Assembly: GCA_943735955.1 (NCBI GenBank)
Contig: OX030959.1
Coordinates: 6,854,719-6,918,718 of the forward strand
Direction of reading: 5' to 3'
DNA: 64,000 bases
From: Piscicola geometra
Taxonomy: Eukaryota; Annelida; Clitellata; Hirudinida; Piscicolidae
The stretch's first letter is position 1. Each line of letters starts with the position of its first letter. A model generated the notes under the pieces. The model worked only from the letters and a program-made list of their open reading frames with translations. It did no database searches and was not told the DNA's origin. Positions 36,734-63,145 of the stretch are shown one piece after another. Both the position numbers and the translations under genes were made by a program.

Positions 36734-38583
36734 TTGTATTAATAGCAAGTAGTGACCAATTAGCAAGCTCTGTTGTCCTTTTCCGGTGCCTGTCATTGTT
36801 ATAAATGTTGTTCTTACATTCTTATTTTACATTGCTGAAAGACATTTTTATTTTTCCGCTAGAATATATTTTTTTGTTTTTACTCGACAGAATCTCATTT
36901 TTGTCTAATCTTTTTTCCCACATTTTAAACCATCTCACAAAAGCTTTTTTCACTCAAATAAATACCATAGGAATATCGTTGAAGAGCTCATTAAAAAGAT
37001 GCATACTTTGCTAACTTTGAACTTAAATAACTTAGAGTTATCTTTTGTTTATTTTTACTTTGAAAAACACGTTTTGTTAATTAAACTGACGTTATCATTT
37101 GAAATATTGTTCATAAAATAAAATATAGGAAATTGTATGAATTTAATTGGTTTCAAATAAACATTAAATAAAATTTTATATTTAATTAGAATATTTTCAA
37201 TGGAAAACTAAAGGCTCAAATTAGAATTTTAACATTTTATACCAAGAAGTTCATCTTGACAAAGCCTATAAGATCGTTATGCTAAGAATAACAAAAAATA
37301 TCTGAAAAGTTGAAAGACGATAAAATATAATTAACCCTTTTACATAAATATTAAGAGAATTTTTTAAAAATTATTTTCTAATTATTAGTAGCAATGAAAT
37401 ATGTAAGTCAGTCATTTTGGAAAGACGTAAATTAATTGGTCCTGAATATTGCATTCTGGTATACCGCGCTAAAGAAGTCCTAGTTGCTTTGTTAATGGAA
37501 ATGAATGTAACACTATGAAGACTTCTTAATTGAATTTATTTTGCAATAAGTGGGCATTTGTCTCCAGTCCCCACCGTCCCTATTCCAAAACCCTTACTAA
37601 GAACCCTATAACTAATGGTGCTGTAAATATTATTATTTATACTATAATACTATAAATTTTACTATAAAAATTTATTTTGACTATACTGCTAATATAACTA
37701 CTATTTTCTGTTGTAAATACTAATACTTATACTTCTTCCAGCACTACATATGCTTCCACTGTTATCACAACTTCAAAACACTCAATTCCCTTATCATCAT
37801 CAGTTCTACTTCCACTGAAAAAGTGAAATCTTATTGAATTTTACCACGTGCACACTTTACTGCCCTCGTGCTTCAGATAACTTTCAAACCAGAGCACACA
37901 AACTCCAAGCCTCGAAGGACGCGCCATCTCCGTTAAAGGCTCATAACCACGAAACTTTTAAAGGTAATAGATAGCGCAATAAAAAGATATCTTGAAAATA
38001 AACCAAACATTTGAGAAGTTTTTTTTAAATCAAATAGAAGTGTAAAATAGTTTAAAAGCGTATAATAAATGCATTACATAAAACATGCACGGATCCAAAG
38101 GGGGAAACGTGGGATGTGCAACTCCCCCCCCCCCTCAGCAGTTGAAATATTTGTGTCCCTTTTGTGAAATATATATGAAGTATTATACCTCAAAAACCAA
38201 TTAAATTGAAAAAATATGCAAGGGCACGCGAACCAATATCAAAAGATAAACAAGAGTTCAGCATGTAGAAACCTTCATTTGAACATCTTTTTTAGAAAGT
38301 AAGATAATAGTTTCTTTAACTTGAATTTTTGAGATATTTAAATCGTAAAATAGTCGATTTAATTTTTAATCTAGCATTTTAATAAAAGCACTTTTAATCT
38401 CAAATTTAATGCTTTGTTATGTCAAACAAATTATAAAATATCGTGAATGATGGTGACGGGGTGATGGGAGTAGCTACATTGCTTAGTGATGGTAGTAGTT
38501 ATAATACTATTTTTTTATAAACATTTTTGACTTGTTTCAGTTGCACTTATAAATAGTTTGAATAATATCATCATTCATAAACA
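36734..38583. other. AT-rich DNA, no confident gene
   Basis: A + strand acceptor-donor pair with an ~80-nt open segment exists at about 37877-37962 but encodes nothing recognisable. A GC-rich 50-bp patch with a run of about 12 C lies near 38090-38145. Confidence 0.4.
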
Positions 38584-38617
38584 AGCTTGACTGATTGAAC
38601 AGTTTTTTGTATATCTT
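38584..38617. repeat. 34-bp perfect direct repeat, copy 1
   Basis: AGCTTGACTGATTGAACAGT continuing to TATATCTT. An identical copy starts at 38881, 297 bp away. Sequence outside the 34 bp is unrelated. Confidence 0.95.
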
Positions 38618-38880
38618 GAAGCTCATTCGAGGTTACGCCACGTTATTAATACTCGTCGTTGTATTGTATATTAAATAGTTTAACATTTCTATTACTTTGG
38701 TCAAATAGTTTACAAAGTTTAGAACCAGTAATTTTGCTTAGACAGCGCTTCAGTATACGAAAATCTTTCACCACGATTTGCAGTCATACTGCTAAAGCAG
38801 CCATTGCTCTGGCCCTTCGAGAAAACACCTCTAGCCATTTGCCATGCAAATCAGTGACGTTTCAACCTCTGCCATTTGTT

Positions 38881-38914
38881 AGCTTGACTGATTGAACAGT
38901 TTTTTGTATATCTT
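38881..38914. repeat. 34-bp perfect direct repeat, copy 2
   Basis: Identical to 38584-38617. The enclosed segment is GC-richer than its surroundings and has an open frame on the + strand. Confidence 0.95.
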
Positions 38915-41900
38915 AGTATGTGTGTGTGTGTTTTGTATTTGTTTGTGTACTTATATCTGTGCGTGTGTGTTTTTATGTGTTCGTGTTTTTTTTGGGAAGT
39001 GTCTAGTGCTAAGCTAAAAGATTGGTTTATATGCTTTATTCAAATGCTATTTCTGTTGTCCCGCCAACAATCATTTGGAATAATTTTAGGCTAATATTTC
39101 ATACGCCTTAGTTTTTAAATATAAAGTTTTCTAAATTTAAAACTTATGAGAAAAATAAATAATATTTAAAACTCAAAAGTTAAGAATTACGAACAATTAT
39201 TCATTCTTTAAATTATATATTCTTTTAATTGGTGCAATTTCTCACACTTTAATTTTCAGATAACTCAAATTCATTGTGTAAAAATGTCAATTAAAACCTC
39301 AAAAGACCAAAAAAGAGATTTTTTAATAATATGAAAATCGACTCTCATAAAATTGCTCGTTAAGCTGGCTCTAATTGTGTTTTTTCATGTATCTTTCAGG
39401 TGTCTCCAAAAGCAATTATTTGTACATTTGCATTTAAGAATCTAATCATTACAATAAATTATATTCAAACATTTTCGGGTGTTTTCAAATTAATTTTTTG
39501 CTATTTTGCATTTTATTAACTAATCAGTAAAATAATTATATTCAAAGTATAACTTTATGTTTTTAATTAGGAAATTGAATACATTGATTTGAAATTAAAG
39601 AGAAAAATTTATTTGAAAATTTTAAAGTAATCTAATTTCGAAAATTAATTGTTTTTCTAGCTGTTTAATGCACGATCTCAAACCTGAAACATTAGCAAGA
39701 CCGGAGTTTAGGAAAGTAAAAACCATATGGAATAATAAAAACGTCATTTTTATAATTTTAATCATCGATAACTTGGCATAAATCAGTAGTTATTTTTCAT
39801 TTTGACTTATTTTTTACTACATATATTTCATGTTTCCAGTTTGTATATTAAACATTCTATTTGATCAACTTTGCACAGTTTGCATTTATTGTATTTGCAA
39901 AATATAATCTATTGGTCTGTTCATATTTCTTAAACATAACAACAGAAAAATCAACGAAACGATGAAACCTATTCAAGCATTTATAAATCAAAAAAAAATT
40001 TTCAAACTTTAAAGTGAGTTTTTTTCTTACAAAATTCACTTATAAATTACTCGTGTATTTCTTTTTAATTGTTAAATTTTTTTTTAATTAATTGAAAACA
40101 ACTTATTGTATTGAATTATTTATTTTTTGCTATTTAACTTATTTATTCTTTCATGATCACACACGTTTGTGATGCTTTCTATTTTTTTACCTACATAAGA
40201 ATGTCGTAGACCTGCAATATATACCCGAACATGCAAACTGAGTATATGCCTATGGAGGCATACACACATACAAACACTCACACACATACAAACATCACAC
40301 ACATACAAACATCACACACAAACACACCTACACAAAAACACACCCACACACCCACACACAACACACCCATACACAACACATCCACGAAGAAACAAACACA
40401 TTTTAAAAAATACCGCAATCTCCAAAAAAGTTAAAATACATTGTTTTTCGGTTCTTTTGAAAAATGTTGAAAGTGCGCGCAGAATAAATAGGCCAAAGCA
40501 GTTTATTGACCAAACATCGTTTTAGAAAATTAAACTAAAATGTAATTACAAATTTAATACTATAATTTTATTAAAATGAATAAATAAAGTTTGAATTAAA
40601 ATTAAAAATGAACTTCTAAAACTGTCGACTTTTGTCGTGGCAGGAAGACTGTGAAATGATCAATTAGAAAGAGTATTCACAAATTCTAATGGAAAACAAA
40701 TAATTAGAAAAAAGCGCACATAAAAATAGGTACACAAGAACAAATATGTTTACATCTCGTAAGTAAAGACAAACAAAAGATCATTAATAAAGCCGGGAAA
40801 ATTGTAAGTAAATAAATAAATAAATACAATGGCGTAATTACGCAGAATCTCGTTTCTATGTTATGAGAGTTGACAGAGCAGAGAGCGGGTGGCAGGATGG
40901 CAGCATCTTTATGACGTCATACGTGATTTCCTTCTTGGAGAGAGAGAAAAGGGGAAGAGAAAAGAAGAAGTGAGCAAAGCGGAAATGAGGTGAGATTGAT
41001 GGAAGGATGGAGAGAGAAGAGGGAGAAAATGTGAGTTAAAAATAAAGAAAAGAATGATAAATAAAGGTTGAATGCATGCAAACTAATTTTAAAACATTAA
41101 CATCTTAATTAAATATTTTACAATTCTGGACAAAAATATTTTTAAAATAATCAGAGATGCACACGACTGAAGCCCGACAAGGAAAAGCCAAATGCTTTAT
41201 CAGGTTTTCACTTGTGGGACCACGCCTCAAGTCACCTCGCTCAACTTCCAATCTCAGTTTTTGAAAGCGGATTTGAAATTATGAAAAAGAGTTTTTTTTT
41301 GCCTGCAACAGAACTATATACGATTGTTCAAATGATTTTTCAAAACTTGTGAAAAAATGTGTTTTTTTTCATTGTTGAATAAAAAAATCTTGTTCAAAGC
41401 TGGTAAATGTTTTTTTATCGCGTTCTATGACTATTATTTTCTGCTTTATAACATCACGTTACGACTTGTTTTTAATAACGATAAATATGTTTTTGCTTGT
41501 AAAAATACTCTCAAGTAAATTTATAAAAGATAAAAAGTCACTTTCTTCAAAATGGGAGCGTCCTTCAAGGTGTGTTTTCCAAGTTATACAAAGGAAGAGA
41601 TTGAGATATTGGATTGGAAAGGAAAATATATTCTCTGAGAAAGATAGTTGCATATAATTTCCAATTCGAAAAAGCTTCAAAAAAATAACATAAATAGCTT
41701 AGAAAAACAAAATCATTATAAGAAAATACAGGAGAATACCCAAATCAACAATTCGCTAAGATTAAAGCTAATGGAAAATTATTCCATTCGTGATAAAATG
41801 AAAAGAAATGATGTATAATTTATAAGCATGGTGACTCACTTCGAATTGAAATAGTGGAAATTTAATGCCAATTGAGACATTTTATGACACTTCTTGGCAG
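38915..41900. other. AT-rich DNA with CA/TG microsatellites, no gene seen
   Basis: TG-rich patch at 38915-38990, CA-rich compound repeat at 40255-40385 (ACACATACAAACATC units) and a GA-rich patch at 40935-41040. No supported gene. Confidence 0.5.
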
Positions 41901-42060
41901 GGTCGGCGCTCTGCCTCATATCTTGGGTGGATCTTTTCCAGAATGAGTGGCGATCCTAGGGGTTCTGAGCCACCACCATTAAGGCGGACCCGCACTACCA
42001 AAAAATGGGAGGGCCCAGACCCCAAGACCGCCCCCCAGGATCGCCGCCCATGGTTCTTGG
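41898..42060. mobile_element. GC-rich island with inverted-repeat arms (possible MITE-like remnant)
   Basis: About 160 bp of strikingly GC-rich sequence in AT-rich DNA. Left arm GTGGCGATCCTAGGGG (~41948) pairs with right arm CCCCCCAGGATCGCC (~42034). An internal hairpin GGCAG...CTGCC lies at 41898-41917. Open frames on both strands read through it. The structure suggests a short non-autonomous DNA element or a structured repeat; no family was recognised. Confidence 0.35.
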
Positions 42061-42671
42061 TATGAATCACTATTAAACGACCTTGCATTTGAAATTAACA
42101 ATAGCTTCGATGGCTACTTATTTTATTTTATTTTATTTGCACAACCACATACTACTTTCGGTTTAGATAACAACTTATAAAAAAACCTTTGCATGCAAAA
42201 ACCAGTAAATTTTGGAAACAAAATTGTAAAAATGAGCATATGGAAGATAATTTGTTATATAGATAAATGCCTATATAGATAAGCTTTTGATTAAAGTAAT
42301 GAAAAACGGGAAAAAATTGTAATGTCATTTAGAGGCCTTTTGCAAAAGCAATAGAAAAATCTTTATAAATAAGTATTACTTAAAATAAATATTCATTTTT
42401 TCATATCGATATTTAAAACTATTTTTAAGATAATAACAATGATAAATGGGTCAGCTTATTAGATCAGCTGTTTAGCAGTCATTTAGTATTTCATTTGAGT
42501 TTTAAAGCATTACTTTTTATTTAAATCAAATCAGAAAAATTTATTTTGTTTTTTTGTTCCAAAAAATAGGTTAAATTCATAATAAAAAGAGATTTTAAAG
42601 TATTTAAGTAAACTAACTTATAGTCTTTTTAGTTAAAATAATTTTCGGAGGCGGAGCTTACGATATTGAAC

Positions 42672-42681
42672 AAATATGGCG
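42672..42681 (+). promoter_or_regulatory. Possible YY1-like core promoter motif
   Basis: AAATATGGCG resembles the YY1/PHO consensus AANATGGCG often found near transcription starts. It lies about 160 nt upstream of the zinc-finger gene's first ATG, next to a small GGCGGAGC patch. Single-motif evidence only. Confidence 0.2.
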
Positions 42682-42796
42682 ATATAATCTCTATATCAAA
42701 TTGGCGACCAGAAATGATATTAACTTCATCTGCTTGATTTCATTTACTTGCAAAATTTGTGTATTAAAAGTTTTTTACCTGAACATTTGCACCATC

Positions 42797-42820
42797 ATGG
42801 GTTCATCTCGAAACCGATGA
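42797..42820 (+). CDS. Upstream open reading frame (7 codons) of the zinc-finger gene
   Basis: ACCATCATGG gives a better start context than the main ATG. The frame encodes MGSSRNR and stops at 42818-42820, ten bases before the main ATG. If it lies in the 5' UTR it would reduce or gate translation of the main frame by reinitiation. Transcript extent is unknown. Confidence 0.4.
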   Translation: MGSSRNR

Positions 42821-42830
42821 GAGGGTCGTA

Positions 42831-57258
<14,428 letters not shown>

Positions 57259-57306
57259 AGCTGCTGCTGCTACTGCTGCCAGTATTAAGGCGAAGTTGAG
57301 AAAATG

Positions 57307-57312
57307 AATAAA
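57307..57312 (+). promoter_or_regulatory. Candidate poly(A) signal of the zinc-finger gene
   Basis: AATAAA about 50 nt after the stop codon. The real 3' UTR may be longer; many further hexamers follow in AT-rich DNA. Confidence 0.3.
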
Positions 57313-59820
57313 CTGAAATAACCATTAAATCATGATTAATAATTTTTATGCCATAATTTATGATCAAGCAAGAAAGTAATCTGTGTTTAATCAATTAAAT
57401 AGACCACCGAGATGGTAGTGAAAATGTGGGAAGTTGTCTGGAGTGAAGCGTCTTGAAGCAGTGAGGATGCTTCAGATTTCAAGTTACTCACGACGTTCTG
57501 AGAATTTCATTTAATCCCTCTTGGCTTTTGTAGTTGAGTAGTTTAATCTGTTGCAGTTTCAATGACGAGGTTAAGGCTCCAATGAATTATTGTATATACT
57601 GTACATAATATCAATTAGTTTATAATCCAACGTCATCATCTGTCGCTAAAGTATAATAATGATAATATAAATAATGATGAGAATCTTTGATACTTTGAAG
57701 TATTTAAAGTATTGCATGTACTTATAATAATAATAATAACAACAATGATGATATTGCCTACCCACCCACCCAACAACCTATCTACCTTTCTGGCACCGCA
57801 AGCAAGCAAGGCATCGAGGTTACAGCTACCTTGTGCACTCACTTCCAATGAGATTCTAATGTACAAATGTTGAATTTTTCTTCCGATTCAAGCTTAGAGT
57901 GTGTGTTGACGCTTTTCACGATCAGAGTACTTTCTAGCTAGTCATTCATGCGTGCAATTCGTTCACACATACAGGCGCGAAAACACACGCACGCATACAC
58001 ACACAGCTTATGCACGTGTTAGGCGTATGTCCATCCATCCCATGTTATCGGTAGTTTTTACTCTTTATTGTTTCATTTTTCGTGTCTTTGTGTACGTGTG
58101 TGTGTTTGTTTGTGTGGAAGGATGGGATGGCCGAAAGGAGTTGGTTATACAAAGTGTCAGCATCTGCATACTTTGTATCTCATGAAAGCACAAACACACT
58201 TTGTATATGAATGTATAATATACATTGTATATCGCCATCATTGAACGATATTTATTGCTTAAACAGTAATTTCACACTCGCATTTTTATTTCAAATCAGT
58301 TCCTTAATGATAGCTTGAGGCTGTGTAATTTAATAGTGTGAGGGGACCATCCGGCTTTGTTGAGTAATCATGGTGAGATTTTGTTCTTACAAATATTTTG
58401 TCTCGTCTTACATTTATGGACAAAATGTAAAGAATTTTTATAATTAATTTATGTATAAATAACTTTTTTGGCTGCCAGTCCACTGATCAGCCAATCTATA
58501 ATCGAGTTTTGCGGCATGGAATGAATTGATCAAATATTTAAATCTACCTAATCTATGACCTTTGCTTCGCTCTTTGACCTCTAAGGGCTTGCAGTCGAAT
58601 AGGAGTACGATTATCAACTATTCGTTTTGTTTGTACTATTTATACTTTTATTTGTTTTTTCATATGTTACAATTACGTTTTTATTTTTTTTCTTATGTAG
58701 TTTTAGGGCTTGCAATGACACAATGATTTCCCCCCAAGATGACCATTTATGCAAGCTGTGGCTTAGGCACGTTTGCTTTTTTGATGAATTACTTTTATGA
58801 ACCCACTAGTATTTCACTCCATCACTATAGTATTCTTGCGATCATTATTCTCATTCACCTATTGCTAGTATTTATTAAATTGTTGCATGTTGCTATTTTC
58901 AACTTAGACTTGTTAGAGTTGTGCATACATATTTATATTCTACCTTGTTACGCGCTAGATGATGTACATTCTTCCTACAGACCAGCTAGAGTACAGGACG
59001 CTTCAGTAAATCACCCACCAACTCACCCACCTCCCCCTTCATGCCACTCTCTTGTATTACCTTCCATCGACTCCACTAATTTCTTCTCATTTCCAAATTT
59101 TCTAGAAAATTCCTTTTCTTCAACTCTCTACTCCACCAATCCACCTCACCCTCCTCCTCTGCATCTCACCCCTCCAACTACCGCGAGACACCGTGGCGTT
59201 TCGTCGGTCGAATCGGCATTTATTGACTTACTTTCGGTTTTTATTGATCCCAATTTTTTCCTCGTTAATTTTTTTATGTAAAATTTTCTTGCGTTAATTT
59301 ACTTTTTATCCTTTCCACTGAAGTTATTTTACGTTTGTATTGCTTACTCGAAGTTGAAGCATCTTTTTGAGCTGAAATGAAGCACCAGTCAATGAGATGA
59401 AACTGACGGGGGTTGATACACCAAATACTTTTTATTGGCGGTACCATGCGTATTAGCTCATGGAATACACCACCACTATACCTAGTAAATACCTCTTCAT
59501 TTGTATACTCTAAATGCAGAATAGTTCCGATAGACGCGTGCTTGCTTGCTGTATTCCTCTAGTTTTATTTTTGCTTCAAATGGTTTCTAATTTTACACGA
59601 TGCGTTTTTGTTTTTTATGATAAATATCATTTTCTATTTCCACCTCATCATCATATCTTCTATCATCAGCGTAATCGCAACTCTGATGATGACAACGATG
59701 ATCGTGATGATGATGATGCGGCATTGGAGTGAGTGAGCTTTATTGCATTTCTCCTGTAAGCAGTGGTTTGTAAAACTTTTCATTCGTCTGTAGAAGTACT
59801 CTTCGCCCACGTCATCGTCA
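57313..59820. other. Downstream DNA, no confident gene
   Basis: A mix of AT-rich sequence, ATA/GAT patches at 57650-57750, and CA/GT patches at 57970-58010 and 58080-58120. A 180-codon + strand frame (58739-59281) has a hydrophobic N-terminal half and a Pro/His-rich end and matches nothing I know. Confidence 0.45.
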
Positions 59821-59825
59821 CCATC

Positions 59826-59995
59826 CCCCCTCACACCACCACCATCATCCTCATCTTTCCATCATCTTCATCTCTTCATCATCCTCATCTTTCCATCATC
59901 TTCATCTCTTCATCATCCTCATCTCTCCATCATCCTCATCTCTTCATCATCCTCATCTCTTCTCACACCAGCACCATCATCATTATCGCTAGTGA
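59826..59995. repeat. CATCTTCATCTCTTCATCAT minisatellite
   Basis: About five copies of a unit of roughly 33 bp made of CATCATCCTCATCTTTCCAT and CTTCATCTCTT blocks. Confidence 0.88.
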
Positions 59996-62039
59996 ATTCT
60001 TCGTCTTCATCACCAATTGTAAGTGATGTTGATGATGATTGAAAATGTTAATTCTAGTTAGAGATGCTGATGTTTTTGCTCCCTTCAGTGAAGATGGACT
60101 GATGGTTGGGGGAGGGGGATGATGTTGACGTGGGCGTTCTTTCTACTCGTTCATTCTCGTGTGACGAAGAGTGCGTACTGTGTTCGTGCTAGTTACTAGT
60201 CTCCGCTACTTACCCGCCACACACGCCCAATACATGCTTCTCAACACAGCGACACACATTCAATTCACTCAAGTTCACACCACACACTCAGCCACAACAA
60301 CGCCACATTCAAAAGCACACAAGATCCCCATCGCATTGATGATCTTTTCCTATTATTAGAATTTTCATTTATAGTTTTGTCAATAACAACTAGAAGATGC
60401 GTGTAGCTCTGTTTTGGTGACATTAAAAGAGTTGCAATCAACTTCAGTTCTCTAAAGATTCATAATCGATCATTTCTATTTAATGGCTTTGAAGCTGAGA
60501 AATGTCAGTTAGTCATTAATAAATTAAAGCTAAAGTCTTGGAGCTTTCTCCATTCGTACTGTCGATCCATGGAAGCTGTTTGTGTGCAGACCCTTTTGCT
60601 GTCTTTGCCACTGGTGAGTCTCGACAAGGTGAAGATATTGTAATTATGCATTAAATGCTTGAATCCGGAGTTGATTGCAGAACTGCTTCGGTGAAAGTTC
60701 CTGGAAGTGCCTTGGAGGTGTTTGTTGTCACTCGCTGCAAGTTTGAGTGGAGAACATCTCGAAAACTTTTCGAATTACCAAAGAGTTATTGGAAATTAGT
60801 TATCTCCAAGTCGTGTGTGAACTATGATAAATTGTTTCGAATCTCAAGCTTGCGTTTAGATTCAAGCTGCCTTCCTTATTGAAAGGTTCCGGAAAATAAA
60901 TAGATTATTAATGGCACGTCCAGAATTATTCTGGCCAAGAATCACATTCCTTATCTTCATCGCAGAGCTGCCTGGCGCAGATGACTTCAATAAATCTTAC
61001 ATTCTTGCTAATAGCATCTTTCAACGTTAATCACTTTGCATTCAGGAAGGCCATAAACCTTCTCATCTTCTCATTCACTCTTCCTATACATCTCATTTAA
61101 TCAAACACTCACTTTTCTTCGTTTGTTCGTTTGCTTTTCAAATTAATGAGTTCCTTCGTGCACATCTTTCTTTCTCTTTTTTTATATCACCCTCATAACT
61201 CTTCCAAAAGAATTCAATCTGCCAACTGTTCAAAGAGTTGAAAGTTTTTTCTCAATTGAATCTATTTTTCCTTTTTTTAATAAAACAAAAATCTTTTTTC
61301 CAGGCTTCTTTATCCGCCATAAAACAACTGCAAGTCCATTCGGATCTCTGTCTGATTAAGGATTTGTACTTTTGACTTCTGACCTTTCAGAAATTCCTTC
61401 AAGCTAATACTTTTTTAAACTTTTAAATTTAGTTTTTTTTCCATTTAGTTTTTTCTTTCAATTTATTTGTTGTTCTTTTGTGTTTGTTTCCTTCCAGCTG
61501 TGGATTTGCACAATCTGTTGTTTTAGTTGGATTTTAATTAGAATTCAATTATACATTAACTTTAATATTTAATTTTGAATTCAATTCAATGTAAGTTTAA
61601 ATTTAAATTTAATTTAATGTAATTTTTATTTTTATTCACCTTACATATTTTTTTAATGTAAAACTAATTTTTTTTCTATAGAATTTTAGATTAAATATTT
61701 AATAACTAAAATATGAATCTTTAAAATAAAAAAAACTGTAAAAGTTTTTAATTTACATACTTTTCAGTTATCTCTTCGTTCCTTCTCCAGCGTACCTGAT
61801 GGATTCAGCGCACTTAAAATATTGACTTATTTTTTCCAATTTCCTTTTAAAGTTTCTCATCTCACATCTTCACACGTATTTAAATAAAAATCTTTTTAGA
61901 CTTTTATATATAAAAAACACATCAAAAGAGCTTTAAGACACGTTCAATCAATACTACATTTACACCTTGGAATAAATATTTCCGATTTTATTTCAGAGAT
62001 GCATAACTTCTTTTTCTTCTCGCCATATTTCACTGCGCT
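59996..62039. other. Intergenic DNA, no confident gene
   Basis: Moderately AT-rich. A 75-codon + strand frame at 60655-60882 looks non-random in composition but has no recognisable motif. Confidence 0.45.
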
Positions 62040-62468
62040 GGCCTGTCGACGTAGGCTTTCACATGATTAGACAATAAACGCCATTGATCTCTGTCTGGGC
62101 CATCCATGTGTTTTGAAAATGCTGCCAATGATCATGTTTTTTTACTTCTTTTTTTGGTTGTACCGTCTACTCTTCCATTCAGTGTTACGTTCTCAATACT
62201 GTTTTTGTACATCCGGAATACATGGCACTGTTGTTGTCGTTGGTAAACTCTGTACTCTCGTCTCTGTCTGATTGAGCGCCTTTCTGACGTCGTCATTTTT
62301 CATCTTCTCCATGACATGCACCCAAGTTTCTTTCTGGTTGCCTTTATTTGTAAAACGAGCAGTTGCTTCAATCCAGCTTTTCCACGTTTCACTTCCATAG
62401 AGGGCAATCAATACGATTGGCGAGTTGCCCACTCTCATTTTGGTTAACAGGTTGATGTTCTCGTGCAT
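62040..62468 (-). pseudogene. Decayed non-LTR retrotransposon 3' end (reverse transcriptase C-terminal region)
   Basis: On the - strand, in three frames, typical LINE pieces follow each other: ALYGSETW (62395), KMKNDDVRKALNQTETRV (62290), CHVFRMYKNSIENVTLNG followed by RVDGTTKKRSKK (~62235-62140, the GHVxRM...GxRxRGRPKxRW region) and DGPDRDQWRLLSNHVKAYVD (~62105-62050, the DRxxWRxLV region), then a stop. Frameshifts and stops separate the blocks and the catalytic part upstream is absent, as expected of a 5'-truncated, old copy. Family within the LINEs is not resolved. Confidence 0.75.
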
Positions 62469-63000
62469 TCAAATGCTATCAAGATCACCCATGCAGTACT
62501 CAACAGAGTCTTAAATGGTCGTTCGAATGGGCCTCGGAGACTTGGCACTTTATGCTGTAGGCTTCAGTGAACTGGAATGGCTGATTTGCAGTTGAGTTAT
62601 TGGGAAGAATATGAATGATCAGAATTAATGGATAATATTTAACGAATAGGAGAAAATGTTACTATGTTTAAAAGTCAATACAAGGATTATTGAAATGGTG
62701 TGAACCAAATTAATTACGTGGTAGAATTATTTGTTCCGTTTTTTAAAAAATAAAAAAGTAAAGATTATGGGCGAATAAATTCCCAAAAGAAATGTTTAAT
62801 CGAGAATCGAGCGCAGGAAAATTGCTTTAGTGGAAAGTTATATTTATGAGAGAATTTAAAAAGAGGTTTTCGTCCACTGGGAATTTCGGAAATAAAATTA
62901 CCTTCATAGCTTTTTTCAAGCCTTTAAATACTTCTAAAACTTTTTTCATTATTTTTTTAAAACTAATCATTAAAATTTAAATACTCAAGTTTTAAAATCG
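62469..63000. other. Downstream DNA, no gene seen
   Basis: AT-rich. The more 5' retrotransposon domains would be expected here on the - strand but are not visible. Confidence 0.5.
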
Positions 63001-63027
63001 ATGCTTTATTTCTTTGCAACAACGGGA

Positions 63028-63145
63028 TTTATTTGTGATGCGTGGAGCAGAGAGCTAATGATACGCTGCCTGCGTGCAGGCGACTCCCATTCATGTCCCA
63101 AGAATTTAATGAGGCTCGTCCCACATTGCAAATTAGAAAATTTTT
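63028..63145. other. GC-richer island of unknown nature
   Basis: About 120 bp with higher GC than its surroundings and a palindrome GCCTGCGTGCAGGC at 63069-63082. Open frames exist on both strands (on - GTSLIKFLGHEWESPARRQR and onward). It could be a remnant of a dispersed repeat. The rest to 64000 is AT-rich with nothing recognised. Confidence 0.3.
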
